Source: Tepidimonas sp. (GTDB lineage Bacteria; Pseudomonadota; Gammaproteobacteria; Burkholderiales; Burkholderiaceae_C). From it: 15,558 nucleotides of DNA. The position numbers and the translations under genes were made by a program. The DNA lies in NCBI GenBank assembly GCA_025054905.1, contig JANWZF010000307.1, positions 1 through 15,558 of the forward strand. The letters are read 5' to 3'. The notes below the pieces were generated by a model. The model was given only the letters and a program-made list of their open reading frames with translations, made no database searches and had not been told where the DNA came from. Positions 6,354 to 14,865 of this stretch are shown here, one piece after another. The stretch's first letter is position 1. Each line of letters starts with the position of its first letter.

Positions 6354-8042
6354 TCAGCCGCGCCAGCGGTTGGTGTTCGGGTAGCGCCAGTCCTTGCCGA
6401 AGCTGCGGTGCGTCACGCGGATGCCCACCGGGGCCTGCCGGCGCTTGTATTCGTTGATCCGGATCAGGCGCACCACCTGCTCCACCGCGGCGCGATCGAA
6501 CCCTTCGGCCACGATCTCATCGATGCTGCGGTCGTTTTCCATGTAGCGCTCGACGATGGCATCGAGCACTTCGTACGGTGGCAGGCTGTCCTGGTCGGTC
6601 TGCCCGGGGCGCAGCTCGGCGCTGGGCGCCCGCGTGATGATGCGCTCAGGGATTGGCGCCACGCCACGGCCCCATGGATCATGAGCGTTGCGCCAGCGTG
6701 CCAGCCGCCAGACCCAGGTCTTGGCAACGTCCTTGATGACCGCAAAGCCGCCTGCCATGTCGCCGTACAGCGTGCAGTAACCGGTGGCCATCTCGCTCTT
6801 GTTGCCGGTGGTCAACACGATGGAGCCCAACTTGTTGGACAGCGCCATCAGCAGCGTGCCGCGGATGCGGGCCTGCAGGTTTTCCTCCGTGGTATCGGGG
6901 GCGCGCCCTTCGAACAGGGGACGCAGCGCCCCCTGGAAGGCCTCGAACAGCCCCCCGATCGGGATCTCGTCGTAGCGCACCCCGAGCCTTGAGGCCATCT
7001 CGCGCGCATCGAGCCAGGAGATTTCAGCCGTGTACGGCGAGGGCATCATCACCGCGCGCACGCGCTGCGGCCCCAGCGCATCGACCGCGATGGCCAGCAC
7101 CACGGCCGAATCGACGCCGCCCGACAGGCCCACAATGGCCCCCGGAAAACCGTTTTTGTCGACGTAGTCGCGGGTGCCCAGCACCAGCGCCTGCCACAGG
7201 TCGTGCTCGGTCGTACCAGCGTCGGCCAGCGGCCCCTGCACCCGTGGCGCGCCTTGGGCCGACGGCTGCAGCTCGACCTGGAACAGATCCTCGGCAAAAG
7301 CGGGCGCACGCGCAACCAGCGCACCACGGGCATCCAGCGCGAAGCTGCGGCCCTCGAACACCAGTTCGTCCTGCCCGCCCACCAAATGCGCGTACAGCAG
7401 CGGCAGCCCAGTCTCCTGTACCCGCTGACGCATCACGTGCTCGCGCTCGCTGCCTTTGCCAAGGTGAAACGGGGAGGCGTTGAGCACACACAGGACCTCG
7501 GCTCCGGCAGCCGCCGTCTCGGCCGCTGCCGCGGTGAACCACGCATCCTCGCAAATCAGCAAACCCAGGCGCCAACGGCGCACCCCGTCGTCGACGTCGA
7601 ACACACAGGGCTGGGTACCCGGCACGAAGTAGCGGCGCTCATCGAACACCTGGTAGTTGGGCAGTTCCCGCTTGGCATAGCGGTGCCGCACCTGGCCTTC
7701 GCACACCACCGCCGCCGCGTTGAGGCAGGGCGCACGCCCGACACTGCGGCCGGGTACCGACCCCGCCGGTGCCGGCAGCGGCAGCCCGACGACAATGTGC
7801 AGCCCACGCAGCGCGGCGGTCTGACGCGCGATCTGCCGCAGCGCGTCTTCGCAGGCTGCCACAAAGGCTGGCCGCAGCAACAGATCCTCGGCGGCGTAGC
7901 CGCAGATGGCCAGCTCTGGGGTCAGCAGCACGCGCGCGCCCGCGGCGTGGGCCTGCTGCGCTGCTGCCACGATGCGCTGCGTGTTGCCAGCCAGATCGCC
8001 GACGACAAAATCGAGCTGGGCAACTGCAACCTGGAGGGTCAT
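6354..8042 (-). CDS. nadE: Glutamine-dependent NAD+ synthetase
   Basis: 562 aa, the two-domain glutamine-using form. The N-terminal nitrilase-like glutaminase domain (about 1-260) has the catalytic triad Glu43 (TPELAICGY), Lys124 (YAKRELPNY) and Cys164 (LLICEDAW). The C-terminal synthetase domain has the ATP pyrophosphatase P-loop SGGVDS (307-312) and, further on, TTGNKSEMATGYCTLYGD and a KRRQAP-containing tail. It makes NAD+ from deamido-NAD+ and ATP, releasing AMP and pyrophosphate. The ATG at 8042 lies 33 bp after the ppa stop, so the two are probably one operon; the pyrophosphate released is the substrate of Ppa. The gene is intact. Confidence 0.97.
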   Translation of the reverse strand: MTLQVAVAQLDFVVGDLAGNTQRIVAAAQQAHAAGARVLLTPELAICGYAAEDLLLRPAFVAACEDALRQIARQTAALRGLHIVVGLPLPAPAGSVPGRSVGRAPCLNAAAVVCEGQVRHRYAKRELPNYQVFDERRYFVPGTQPCVFDVDDGVRRWRLGLLICEDAWFTAAAAETAAAGAEVLCVLNASPFHLGKGSEREHVMRQRVQETGLPLLYAHLVGGQDELVFEGRSFALDARGALVARAPAFAEDLFQVELQPSAQGAPRVQGPLADAGTTEHDLWQALVLGTRDYVDKNGFPGAIVGLSGGVDSAVVLAIAVDALGPQRVRAVMMPSPYTAEISWLDAREMASRLGVRYDEIPIGGLFEAFQGALRPLFEGRAPDTTEENLQARIRGTLLMALSNKLGSIVLTTGNKSEMATGYCTLYGDMAGGFAVIKDVAKTWVWRLARWRNAHDPWGRGVAPIPERIITRAPSAELRPGQTDQDSLPPYEVLDAIVERYMENDRSIDEIVAEGFDRAAVEQVVRLIRINEYKRRQAPVGIRVTHRSFGKDWRYPNTNRWRG

Positions 8043-8075
8043 CGCACGCCTGCCGCCGCCGTTGCCGCGCTGAGG

Positions 8076-8615
8076 TCAGCCGCCGTGCTGCGCACGGTAC
8101 GTCTGCACGCCGGCCAGGATTTCCTGACGCGCTTCTTCCACCGAGCCCCAGCCCAAAACCTTGACCCACTTGCCGGGGTCCAGGTCCTTGTAATGCTCGA
8201 AAAAGTGCTCGATGGTCTTCAAACGCACCGGGTTGAGATCCTCCAGCGTTTTCCAGCGCGAATACAGAGGCAGCACCTTTTCGGTGGGCACCGCCAGCAC
8301 CTTGCCGTCAACGCCACCCTCGTCTTCCATCTTCAGGATGCCCAGCGCGCGGCACGGCACCACCACCCCGGGCGGCAGCGGCACCGGGGTGATGACCAGC
8401 ACGTCCACCGGGTCGCCATCCCCCGCGATGGTCTGCGGCACATAGCCGTAGTTGGTCGGATAGTGCATCGCAGTGTTCATGAATCGGTCGACGAAGATCG
8501 CGCCGGAGGCCTTGTCGACCTCGTACTTGATCGGCTCGCCGTGCATGGAGATTTCGATGATGACGTTGAAAGCGTCGGGGACTTTGTCGCCCGCGGTCAC
8601 TTGGTCGAGGGACAT
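8076..8615 (-). CDS. ppa: Inorganic pyrophosphatase, soluble family I
   Basis: 179 aa, the normal bacterial family I length. It hydrolyses pyrophosphate to two phosphates in the cytoplasm, pulling biosynthetic reactions forward. The metal-binding signature DGDPVDV (66-72) and YPTNYGYVPQT (52-62) are present. KMEDEGGVDGK (95-105) and the Lys-rich HYKDLDPGKWVKV region follow as in the family. It is the first gene of ppa-nadE(-glnB). The ribosome binding site before the ATG at 8615 is weak; the nearest AGG lies about 16 nt away. It diverges from hppA, which encodes a membrane enzyme using the same substrate, across 330 bp without a gene. Confidence 0.97.
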   Translation of the reverse strand: MSLDQVTAGDKVPDAFNVIIEISMHGEPIKYEVDKASGAIFVDRFMNTAMHYPTNYGYVPQTIAGDGDPVDVLVITPVPLPPGVVVPCRALGILKMEDEGGVDGKVLAVPTEKVLPLYSRWKTLEDLNPVRLKTIEHFFEHYKDLDPGKWVKVLGWGSVEEARQEILAGVQTYRAQHGG

Positions 8616-8718
8616 GGTGAATCAGCCAAAACCTGAGGAGGAAGAAAACCAGCCGCCGCCGGCCACCGCTGCCAATCAGCGACGGACGGTGGGACGGCTG
8701 GCTGCGCAACTGTCGCCG

Positions 8719-8724
8719 ATTTTA
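8719..8724 (-). promoter_or_regulatory. Possible -10 element of ppa
   Basis: TAAAAT on the minus strand (8724-8719) is the best -10 match upstream of ppa and would give a leader of about 95-100 nt. No good -35 is present; the expected position falls in the arm of the inverted repeat at 8740-8780, so a protein bound there could control this promoter. Confidence 0.4.
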
Positions 8725-8739
8725 CTGGCGCGATGCTGA

Positions 8740-8780
8740 CAGCCCGTGCCTGCACCGTTGCGCAGGTGCAGCAGGGGCTG
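8740..8780. repeat. Long interrupted inverted repeat between ppa and hppA
   Basis: Outer arms CAGCCC (8740-8745) and GGGCTG (8775-8780) enclose inner arms CTGCACC (8750-8756) and GGTGCAG (8765-8771). A 4/3-nt internal loop and an 8-nt centre complete it, making 13 paired positions in 41 bp. It lies in the 330-bp divergent gap, next to the probable ppa promoter and about 165 bp before hppA. There is no T-tract. It could be an operator serving both genes or a structure in a long hppA leader; which one cannot be told from sequence. Confidence 0.5.
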
Positions 8781-8864
8781 CCATTTTCGGGCCGCTTGCG
8801 CTACATTGACCATGTTGGCCAATCGCTGCGCGCCCAGGTCGGGGACGGGGACCGCGTGCGGCGA

Positions 8865-8911
8865 GGAAGCAACGCAGTGGAAGCCGACGGCTCGCGACTG
8901 CGTTGGCTTCC
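8865..8911 (+). promoter_or_regulatory. Long stem-loop in the hppA leader
   Basis: GGAAGC (8865-8870) plus AACGCAGT (8871-8878) pairs with ACTGCGTT (8897-8904) and GCTTCC after one bulged G (8906-8911), a 14-bp stem with a single bulge. The 18-nt loop holds a further small hairpin AGCC-GAC-GGCT (8882-8892). It ends 34 nt before the hppA start and 20 nt before its GAGGAG. It does not match the fluoride riboswitch, which I looked for because fluoride inhibits pyrophosphatases. It is a candidate RNA regulatory element of unknown kind. Confidence 0.5.
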
Positions 8912-8945
8912 CTCCGAGCAACCTTCGTGACGAGGAGACATCGGT

Positions 8946-11000
<2,055 letters not shown>

Positions 11001-11005
11001 CGGTC

Positions 11006-11031
11006 GCGGGCGGGTGGCCGCAGCCGCCCGC
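11006..11031. terminator. Stem-loop between convergent hppA and tlpA-like genes
   Basis: GCGGGCGG (11006-11013) and CCGCCCGC (11024-11031) form a perfect 8-bp GC-only stem with a 10-nt loop in the 44-bp gap between two convergent genes. No T-run follows on either strand, so it is not a textbook intrinsic terminator. Its position still suggests a two-way transcript end or 3' protection. Confidence 0.45.
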
Positions 11032-11044
11032 CCCACCGGCGGGA

Positions 11045-11581
11045 CTACAGCCACTGCGCGATGGCGTCGATGTCTTCGGCAAACAGCTGCCCGCGCTCGG
11101 CCATCAGAATGCGTCCGTCGCGACCGCGCACCAGGGTGATCGGCAGGCCCTTGGGCTTGGGCATCGCGCGCTGCACCTGCGGCGTCACCCACGCACAGGG
11201 CATCGCATAGCCGCGCTGCTGCAGGTAGCGCTGGGCGGCTTCAGGCGTGCGGTCGATCGACAGCGTCAGCAGCTGCCAACCCGCTCGTCCCCGATGGCGC
11301 TGCCAAAAGGCGTACAGATGAGGCGTGGTGACCGCGCAGAACGGACAGGTGCTGGCCCACCAGTAAAGCACCACCACCTTGCCGTCCAGCTCGCGCGGCT
11401 CCACGCGGCTGCCATCCAGCAGCTCCAGCGGCGGCAGCGGCCAGGATGCCCCTATGGCCGGCAACGGAGGGGCCTTGGCTTCGGCAGCCGCCGCGTCAGC
11501 GGGCTGAGCCGGCAAATCCACCGCCCAGCCGCCCAGCAGGGCTCCCGTCCCCAACATCCAATGGCGTCGATCGATGGACAT
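11045..11581 (-). CDS. TlpA-like thioredoxin-fold protein, exported
   Basis: 178 aa from the ATG at 11581, which has AAGGAG (11592-11587) 5 nt upstream. Longer readings run into an unrelated transposase remnant. The N-terminus SIDRRHWMLGTGALLGGW (2-19) has a twin-arginine-like RRxWML motif followed by a short hydrophobic stretch, so Tat or Sec export with periplasmic location is likely. The thioredoxin-like domain begins near residue 47. It has VVVLYWWASTCPFC (69-82) with redox cysteines Cys79 and Cys82 (CPFC), and a cis-proline-type GLPITLV loop further on. Such proteins reduce or relay disulfides in the cell envelope, for example in cytochrome c maturation, but no such gene lies nearby. Its promoter region has been replaced by transposase sequence. 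Partner unknown. Confidence 0.85.
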   Translation of the reverse strand: MSIDRRHWMLGTGALLGGWAVDLPAQPADAAAAEAKAPPLPAIGASWPLPPLELLDGSRVEPRELDGKVVVLYWWASTCPFCAVTTPHLYAFWQRHRGRAGWQLLTLSIDRTPEAAQRYLQQRGYAMPCAWVTPQVQRAMPKPKGLPITLVRGRDGRILMAERGQLFAEDIDAIAQWL

Positions 11582-11598
11582 GTTGTCTCCTTGGCGAC

Positions 11599-11963
11599 CT
11601 ACCTGGCCGGGCGGGGAAACCCCAGATCGACACCCACCGCGCCTTGGTTTTCGGCTTTGGGCAGGCGCGAGCGGTCGGGGGTGTCCACGACGATGCTGAC
11701 GAACCAACGGTCGGTCACCCGGGAGATTGTGGCCGACATGACCTTGCCAGACAAGCGCAACGCTTGGCGCATGCGCACCCACCCAAGCTTGGGGATGCGA
11801 ATGCGGCAACCGTCGAAGGCAACCTTGTCGTTGGTACGCGTGAACGATCATCACGACCTTTCTTGCGGGCCTTGGGATTGCGGGCGCGTCCCGTGAGGAA
11901 GTTCAGAAAGGCCCGCCCCAACCGGATGATGGCCATCTGCGGCACGCACTTGCTGACCTGCAT
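11599..11963 (-). pseudogene. IS200/IS605-type TnpB (OrfB) remnant, frameshifted and truncated at both ends
   Basis: Two minus-strand frames join into one TnpB-like stretch. The first (from about 11963 to 11848) reads VSKCVPQMAIIRLGRAF, NFLTGRARNPKARKKGRDD. After a single-base loss near 11844-11850, the second frame reads FTRTNDKVAF, RIRIPKLGWVRMRQALR, SGKVMSATISRV, DRWFVSIVVDTPDRSR and GAVGVDLG. These match the middle of IS605-family OrfB up to the first RuvC-like aspartate (codon at 11628-11626). The reading then changes to unrelated sequence and stops at TAG (11601-11599). The amino-terminal third, the rest of the RuvC domain and the zinc finger are missing, so it cannot act as an RNA-guided nuclease. 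Family assignment is from recognised motifs. Confidence 0.8.
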
Positions 11964-12174
11964 TGCGCTGGAATATCCAGGAGCCGAGAAGTTTGTGGAA
12001 GGCCGACTATCAGACTTAACTTTTTTGAAGTATACAAGATTGGAAGTAAATGCGCAACCATTGGTTTAACATTTCGAGCCCGCCTAGCCTAAAGGCCGGA
12101 GCTTCCTGCGGCGCTGTTGGCGCGGGATGAGCCATGCCTTGGTCGCTTAAAAAGCAACAGCCCGCATCGGCGCG
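11964..12174. other. Gene-free stretch between the TnpB remnant and the IS3 element
   Basis: About 210 bp with no convincing coding sequence. Positions about 12012-12075 are clearly AT-richer than the surroundings. The minus-strand reading just upstream of the TnpB remnant stays open but shows no match to the TnpB amino terminus. Short GC-rich self-complementary bits occur near 12110-12130, but I could not recognise IS605 end hairpins. It is probably debris from successive insertions. Confidence 0.5.
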
Positions 12175-12194
12175 TGTCAGGATAGTTGTCGCCT
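12175..12194. repeat. IS3 element terminal inverted repeat, orfB side
   Basis: This repeat reads TGTCAGGATAG then TTGTCGCCT. It matches the reverse complement of 13799-13818 at 19 of 20 positions and lies 3 bp beyond the orfB stop. Confidence 0.88.
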
Positions 12195-12197
12195 GAA

Positions 12198-13289
12198 TCA
12201 TGCGGCCAGCGCCTGAGTATTGTGATCGGCCAAATGGGTTTTTATGACCGGGTCGCATTCAGGATTCAGTGTTACTGGACCGACGGGAGTCCAGTTGCGC
12301 GTTACGCCCGACCAGCGCGCCGGGTTTTGTTCCCTGGCCTGAAGGTACACCACATGACGGGCAGCCAGGATGGCGTGATCCTCGCCGGCATGACGTTGCC
12401 CCGGACTGACATAGCGGATGCCACCATGGCGATGATCGAAGTTGTCCCAATGGACGAAATCGGCCGCCCAGGAACGCGCGTGCTCGAGATCGGCAAAGCC
12501 CTTTGCTGGAAACTCTGGCCGATATGTCGCGGTCCGGAAGAGTGCCTCTGCATAAGCGTTGTTGTCGGAGACGCGCAGTCGGCAGTAAGAGGGCTTGACA
12601 CCCAGCCAGTGGTGCATGGCCAGCACGGTCGTGGCCTTCAGGGTCGATCCATTGTCGCCATGCAGCACCGGCTTTTTGCCCGAGGCGGCAATGCCCTCGG
12701 CCAGCGCGGTGCGGCGCACCAGATGCGCCGCATGATCGGAATGGTCGTCCGCATGCACCTCCCAGCCGCCGATCTTGCGGCTGTACAGATCGAGGATCAA
12801 GTACAGGAAGAACCACTGCCCCGCCATCTGTGTGGGCAGATAGGTCATGTCCCAGCACCCTACCTGGCGCGGGCCGGTGGCGATATGCGTCGTGGGCGGG
12901 CGCGTGGCCTTGGGCGGCTTGGCATGGCCACGATGGGGCATCTGTCCATGCGCCTTCAGCACGCGCCTGAAGGTGGATTCGCTGGCCAGATAAACGCCCT
13001 CATCAGCCAACATAGGCACGATCCGTGCCGGTGGCATGTCGGCAAAGCGCGGCTTGTTGGCCACGGCCAGCAACTGGGCGCGTTCCGCTTCGGTCAGGGC
13101 GTGTGCCGGGGTCGGTCGCGCCGCCTCGGGCCGACCATCACGCCGAATCTCGCCGTCCGCGGCCTGCCAGCGTTGCAGCGTACGCACGCTGATGCCGGCA
13201 GTGGCGCAGGCCGGTTTGAGCCTGGCGCCAGCGGCGTGAGCCTCCTGAATATTCCGGGCAAGTGCCTGGCGATCTTCGAAGCCGATCAT
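12198..13289 (-). CDS. IS3-family transposase OrfB (DDE integrase domain)
   Basis: 363 aa from the ATG at 13289, which overlaps the orfA stop as ATGA, so expression is by coupled re-initiation. A fusion product by frameshifting is not excluded, since the frame stays open upstream. An N-terminal helix-turn-helix region (RQALARNIQEAHAAG, then ACATAGISVRTLQRW, 28-41) precedes the rve domain. The catalytic triad is present: Asp147 (CWDMTYLP), Asp212 (HGDNGS) and Glu248 (NAYAEAL), with 35 residues between the last two. From memory of related elements, several normally invariant residues differ (Trp to Gly before the first Asp, Tyr to Asp in HWDNFDHRH), suggesting decay. It is open and might act in trans on related ends, but its orfA is broken. 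Confidence 0.9.
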   Translation of the reverse strand: MIGFEDRQALARNIQEAHAAGARLKPACATAGISVRTLQRWQAADGEIRRDGRPEAARPTPAHALTEAERAQLLAVANKPRFADMPPARIVPMLADEGVYLASESTFRRVLKAHGQMPHRGHAKPPKATRPPTTHIATGPRQVGCWDMTYLPTQMAGQWFFLYLILDLYSRKIGGWEVHADDHSDHAAHLVRRTALAEGIAASGKKPVLHGDNGSTLKATTVLAMHHWLGVKPSYCRLRVSDNNAYAEALFRTATYRPEFPAKGFADLEHARSWAADFVHWDNFDHRHGGIRYVSPGQRHAGEDHAILAARHVVYLQAREQNPARWSGVTRNWTPVGPVTLNPECDPVIKTHLADHNTQALAA

Positions 13290-13760
13290 TCGGCCTTGCC
13301 CTTGTTGAAGATCGCCGCGACTTTCTTTGGCAGGACCAGTAGTGCGGCCGCCTCGGCCAGGGCTTTGTCCTTGCGCTGCAACTCCCTTTCCAGCTCCTTG
13401 ATGCGCTTCTTGTCGGCCCGCGTCGCTTGCGGACTGGCTCGAACGTCTTCTGGCTCCGCCAGCGCCGTGATGGCGCTGGCGCGCCATTTCTCCAGTTTCG
13501 CAGGAAAAACACCGTGTTCGCGGCACCAGGCGTTCTTGCCTGCCTCATCCAGCGCCGCCGCGGTGATCACCGCCTCCAACCGAGCGGCCGCAGACCATGC
13601 CCGACCGCGGGCGGGCATGGTCTGCGCATCCTCACGCCAGCGTTCCAAGGTCTGCACCGAAACCCCCAACCTCTCTCGACAACGCACCGATCTCGGCGCT
13701 CTCCGGGGGCAACATCCGCGCCACCACCCGATTCCTGAATGCCTCTCCGTACCGTGCCAT
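13286..13760 (-). pseudogene. IS3-family OrfA with a one-base frameshift
   Basis: From the ATG at 13760 the reading is MARYGEAFRNRVVARMLPPE, then SAEIGALSREVG. It then loses frame at a run of five C on the plus strand (13663-13667; GGGGG in the mRNA). Removing one G restores VSVQTLERWREDAQ, CREHGVFPAKLEKWRASAI, DKKRIKELERELQRKDKALA and AALLVLPKK up to the stop at 13286. The span of 475 nt is one more than a multiple of three, as expected for a single insertion, and the repaired product is 157 aa. OrfA supplies the helix-turn-helix and leucine-zipper part of the transposase. A sequencing error in the homopolymer would look the same. An internal ATG at 13687 could still give a shortened 133-aa product. 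Confidence 0.8.
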
Positions 13761-13798
13761 CTCTCACCCTCGTCGCCCCCAGGTTCATCATCCTAAGA

Positions 13799-13818
13799 AG
13801 GCGACAACTATTCTGACA
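13799..13818. repeat. IS3 element terminal inverted repeat, orfA side
   Basis: This repeat is the complementary partner of 12175-12194 with one mismatch. It ends in CTGACA followed by the flank AGGGGGCCCC, and sits 38 bp upstream of the orfA start codon. Confidence 0.88.
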
Positions 13819-13839
13819 AGGGGGCCCCGAAGCCCTCAA

Positions 13840-13856
13840 GGACGGCTACGCCGTCC
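13840..13856 (-). terminator. Small stem-loop after the 257-aa gene
   Basis: GGACGGC (13840-13846), TAC, then GCCGTCC (13850-13856) form a perfect 7-bp stem with a 3-nt loop, about 48 bp after the stop of the 257-aa membrane protein gene and just outside the IS3 element. It could end that transcript, though only TT follows on the minus strand. It may instead be part of a dispersed repeat. Confidence 0.35.
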
Positions 13857-13903
13857 GCGCTATCGTTCCCTCGCCTCAAACGGCGGGACTCGTCGCGCTT
13901 AGG

Positions 13904-14677
13904 TCAACAACGCCCAAGATATTGGTTTAGGGCCTTCATGGTTGCCTCAACCTCAGATTGGGTCTGAGTGGGCGTGCTGGCGGCCTGCGGCTTGCCAACG
14001 GGTGTTGGCTGGTTAAAGGTGGCGGTGATGGGCTGGTGTGGATAAATGACGACCGGCTTGGCTTGCTTGCTGGTCTGCTGCGCCGGCCACGCAGCGGGGC
14101 TGACCGGTTTTGTGGCGGGCTTGGGCGACAAGTTGTCGCTCTTGGGCGCCAGCAGGGGCTTGACAACCACCTCCGGCTTGGCTGGAGCGGCCGGGCGCGA
14201 GAACCAGTTGGTCATCGCGTTCCAGCCAGCAACCGCTTTTGCTATTACCAGAAGAGCCACGGCCCACGCCATCCAGGCAATCATAGCCATGATGGCGATG
14301 TCGGCAAAAATGATGGCCGATGTCAACAGAAACCCGACTGGCCCCAGCAGATAAAACTTCGGCGGCGGGGCAAAAAGCATATAAATCGCAAACTTCGCCA
14401 CAAAAAACGAAAAGGCCCCCATAAAAAGGATGATCAGCGCTTCCTTCAAGGAAGCTTTGTCATCCTCTGTGTAAGCCTCCCGGCTCATCGCCGATACCAA
14501 CGCCATCGCCACGCAGCACGCCATGATCGGCGCAGACAGCAGCGCGCCGCACTGTTCTGATAGAACCTGAAGATCAAAGCCAATTTCGCGCGGGCCGGTG
14601 CTTCCCCAGTAAATGAAATCCATGATGAAGGTATAACGGCTGTACAAAAAGCCGACAATATTTACCAAAAAATCCAT
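13904..14677 (-). CDS. Unrecognised multi-pass membrane protein with proline-rich tail
   Basis: 257 aa from the ATG at 14677, chosen because GGGAG lies 6 nt upstream; an upstream extension to 14716 has no ribosome binding site. I do not recognise a family. The N-terminus (1-30) is aromatic-rich. Hydrophobic segments lie at about 48-65, 80-101, 109-127 and 129-150, the last two close together around FADIAIMAMIAWMAWAVALL. A charged loop (SREAYTEDDKASLKEA, 65-80) separates the first two. Residues 160-245 are a Pro/Ala/Lys/Gln/Thr-rich tail, probably disordered, ending in NQYLGRC. There is no Walker motif, so it is not a Zot-type phage ATPase. It sits between two IS3-family elements, 188 bp downstream of another unknown gene on the same strand, and has lower GC than the core genes. 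A phage or conjugative-element membrane protein is one possibility. Confidence 0.75.
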   Translation of the reverse strand: MDFLVNIVGFLYSRYTFIMDFIYWGSTGPREIGFDLQVLSEQCGALLSAPIMACCVAMALVSAMSREAYTEDDKASLKEALIILFMGAFSFFVAKFAIYMLFAPPPKFYLLGPVGFLLTSAIIFADIAIMAMIAWMAWAVALLVIAKAVAGWNAMTNWFSRPAAPAKPEVVVKPLLAPKSDNLSPKPATKPVSPAAWPAQQTSKQAKPVVIYPHQPITATFNQPTPVGKPQAASTPTQTQSEVEATMKALNQYLGRC

Positions 14678-14705
14678 GCGATACTCCCGGGCTTTTGTGG
14701 TGCCA

Positions 14706-14746
14706 AGTATAGGCACGCAAGAATCGCAACTTGACTCGCAGTTGCG
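14706..14746 (-). promoter_or_regulatory. Candidate promoter with overlapping inverted repeat for the 257-aa gene
   Basis: A good -10, TATACT on the minus strand (14711-14706), lies 28 bp before the ATG. The expected -35 area is covered by a perfect 7-bp inverted repeat CGCAACT (14725-14731) and AGTTGCG (14740-14746) with an 8-bp centre. The -35 hexamer itself is poor. The layout fits a regulated promoter with an operator over the -35, or activation at a weak promoter. Confidence 0.4.
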
Positions 14747-14865
14747 GCAGCGGCTAAAGCGGTGGGTGCCATGGGCCTTGGAATGCGAGAATTGAACTTA
14801 CGGCTTGCTTGGGCGGCCGGACATCAGGCGGCGGCAGCCGCCCGTTAGTCTTGGGGCGGTTGGCA

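Larger units (their letters stand above)
12175..13818 (-). mobile_element. IS3-family insertion sequence, 1644 bp, complete by its ends
   Basis: The element is bounded by 20-bp terminal inverted repeats that begin TG and end CA: 12175-12194 and 13799-13818, identical except for one base (position 7 from each tip). It holds overlapping minus-strand orfA and orfB in the IS3 arrangement; orfB stops 3 bp inside one terminal repeat. The flanks (GCG before, AGG after) are not a target duplication. OrfA carries a one-base frameshift, so this copy is probably inactive on its own. I do not name the ISfinder entry because I could not check it. Confidence 0.88.

Noticed and set aside
7203..8636. 477-codon plus-strand frame over nadE and ppa
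   Set aside because: Both opposite-strand genes are complete with catalytic residues; the plus reading has no recognisable motif.
8616..8945. Fluoride riboswitch in the ppa/hppA gap
   Set aside because: I looked because fluoride inhibits pyrophosphatases. The conserved GATG-containing core and pseudoknot pattern are not present; only two unrelated inverted repeats are.
12016..12258. 80-codon minus-strand frame across the IS3 boundary
   Set aside because: It spans the element's terminal repeat, so it would be a chance fusion of element and flank, and it shows no motif or ribosome binding site.
12186..13796. 536-codon plus-strand frame inside the IS3 element
   Set aside because: It is antisense to orfB/orfA, which carry the IS3 motifs and the DDE triad.
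13904..14677. Zot-type filamentous phage assembly protein
   Set aside because: There is no Walker A or B motif, and it has four membrane segments rather than one; phage origin is not excluded but this identity is.
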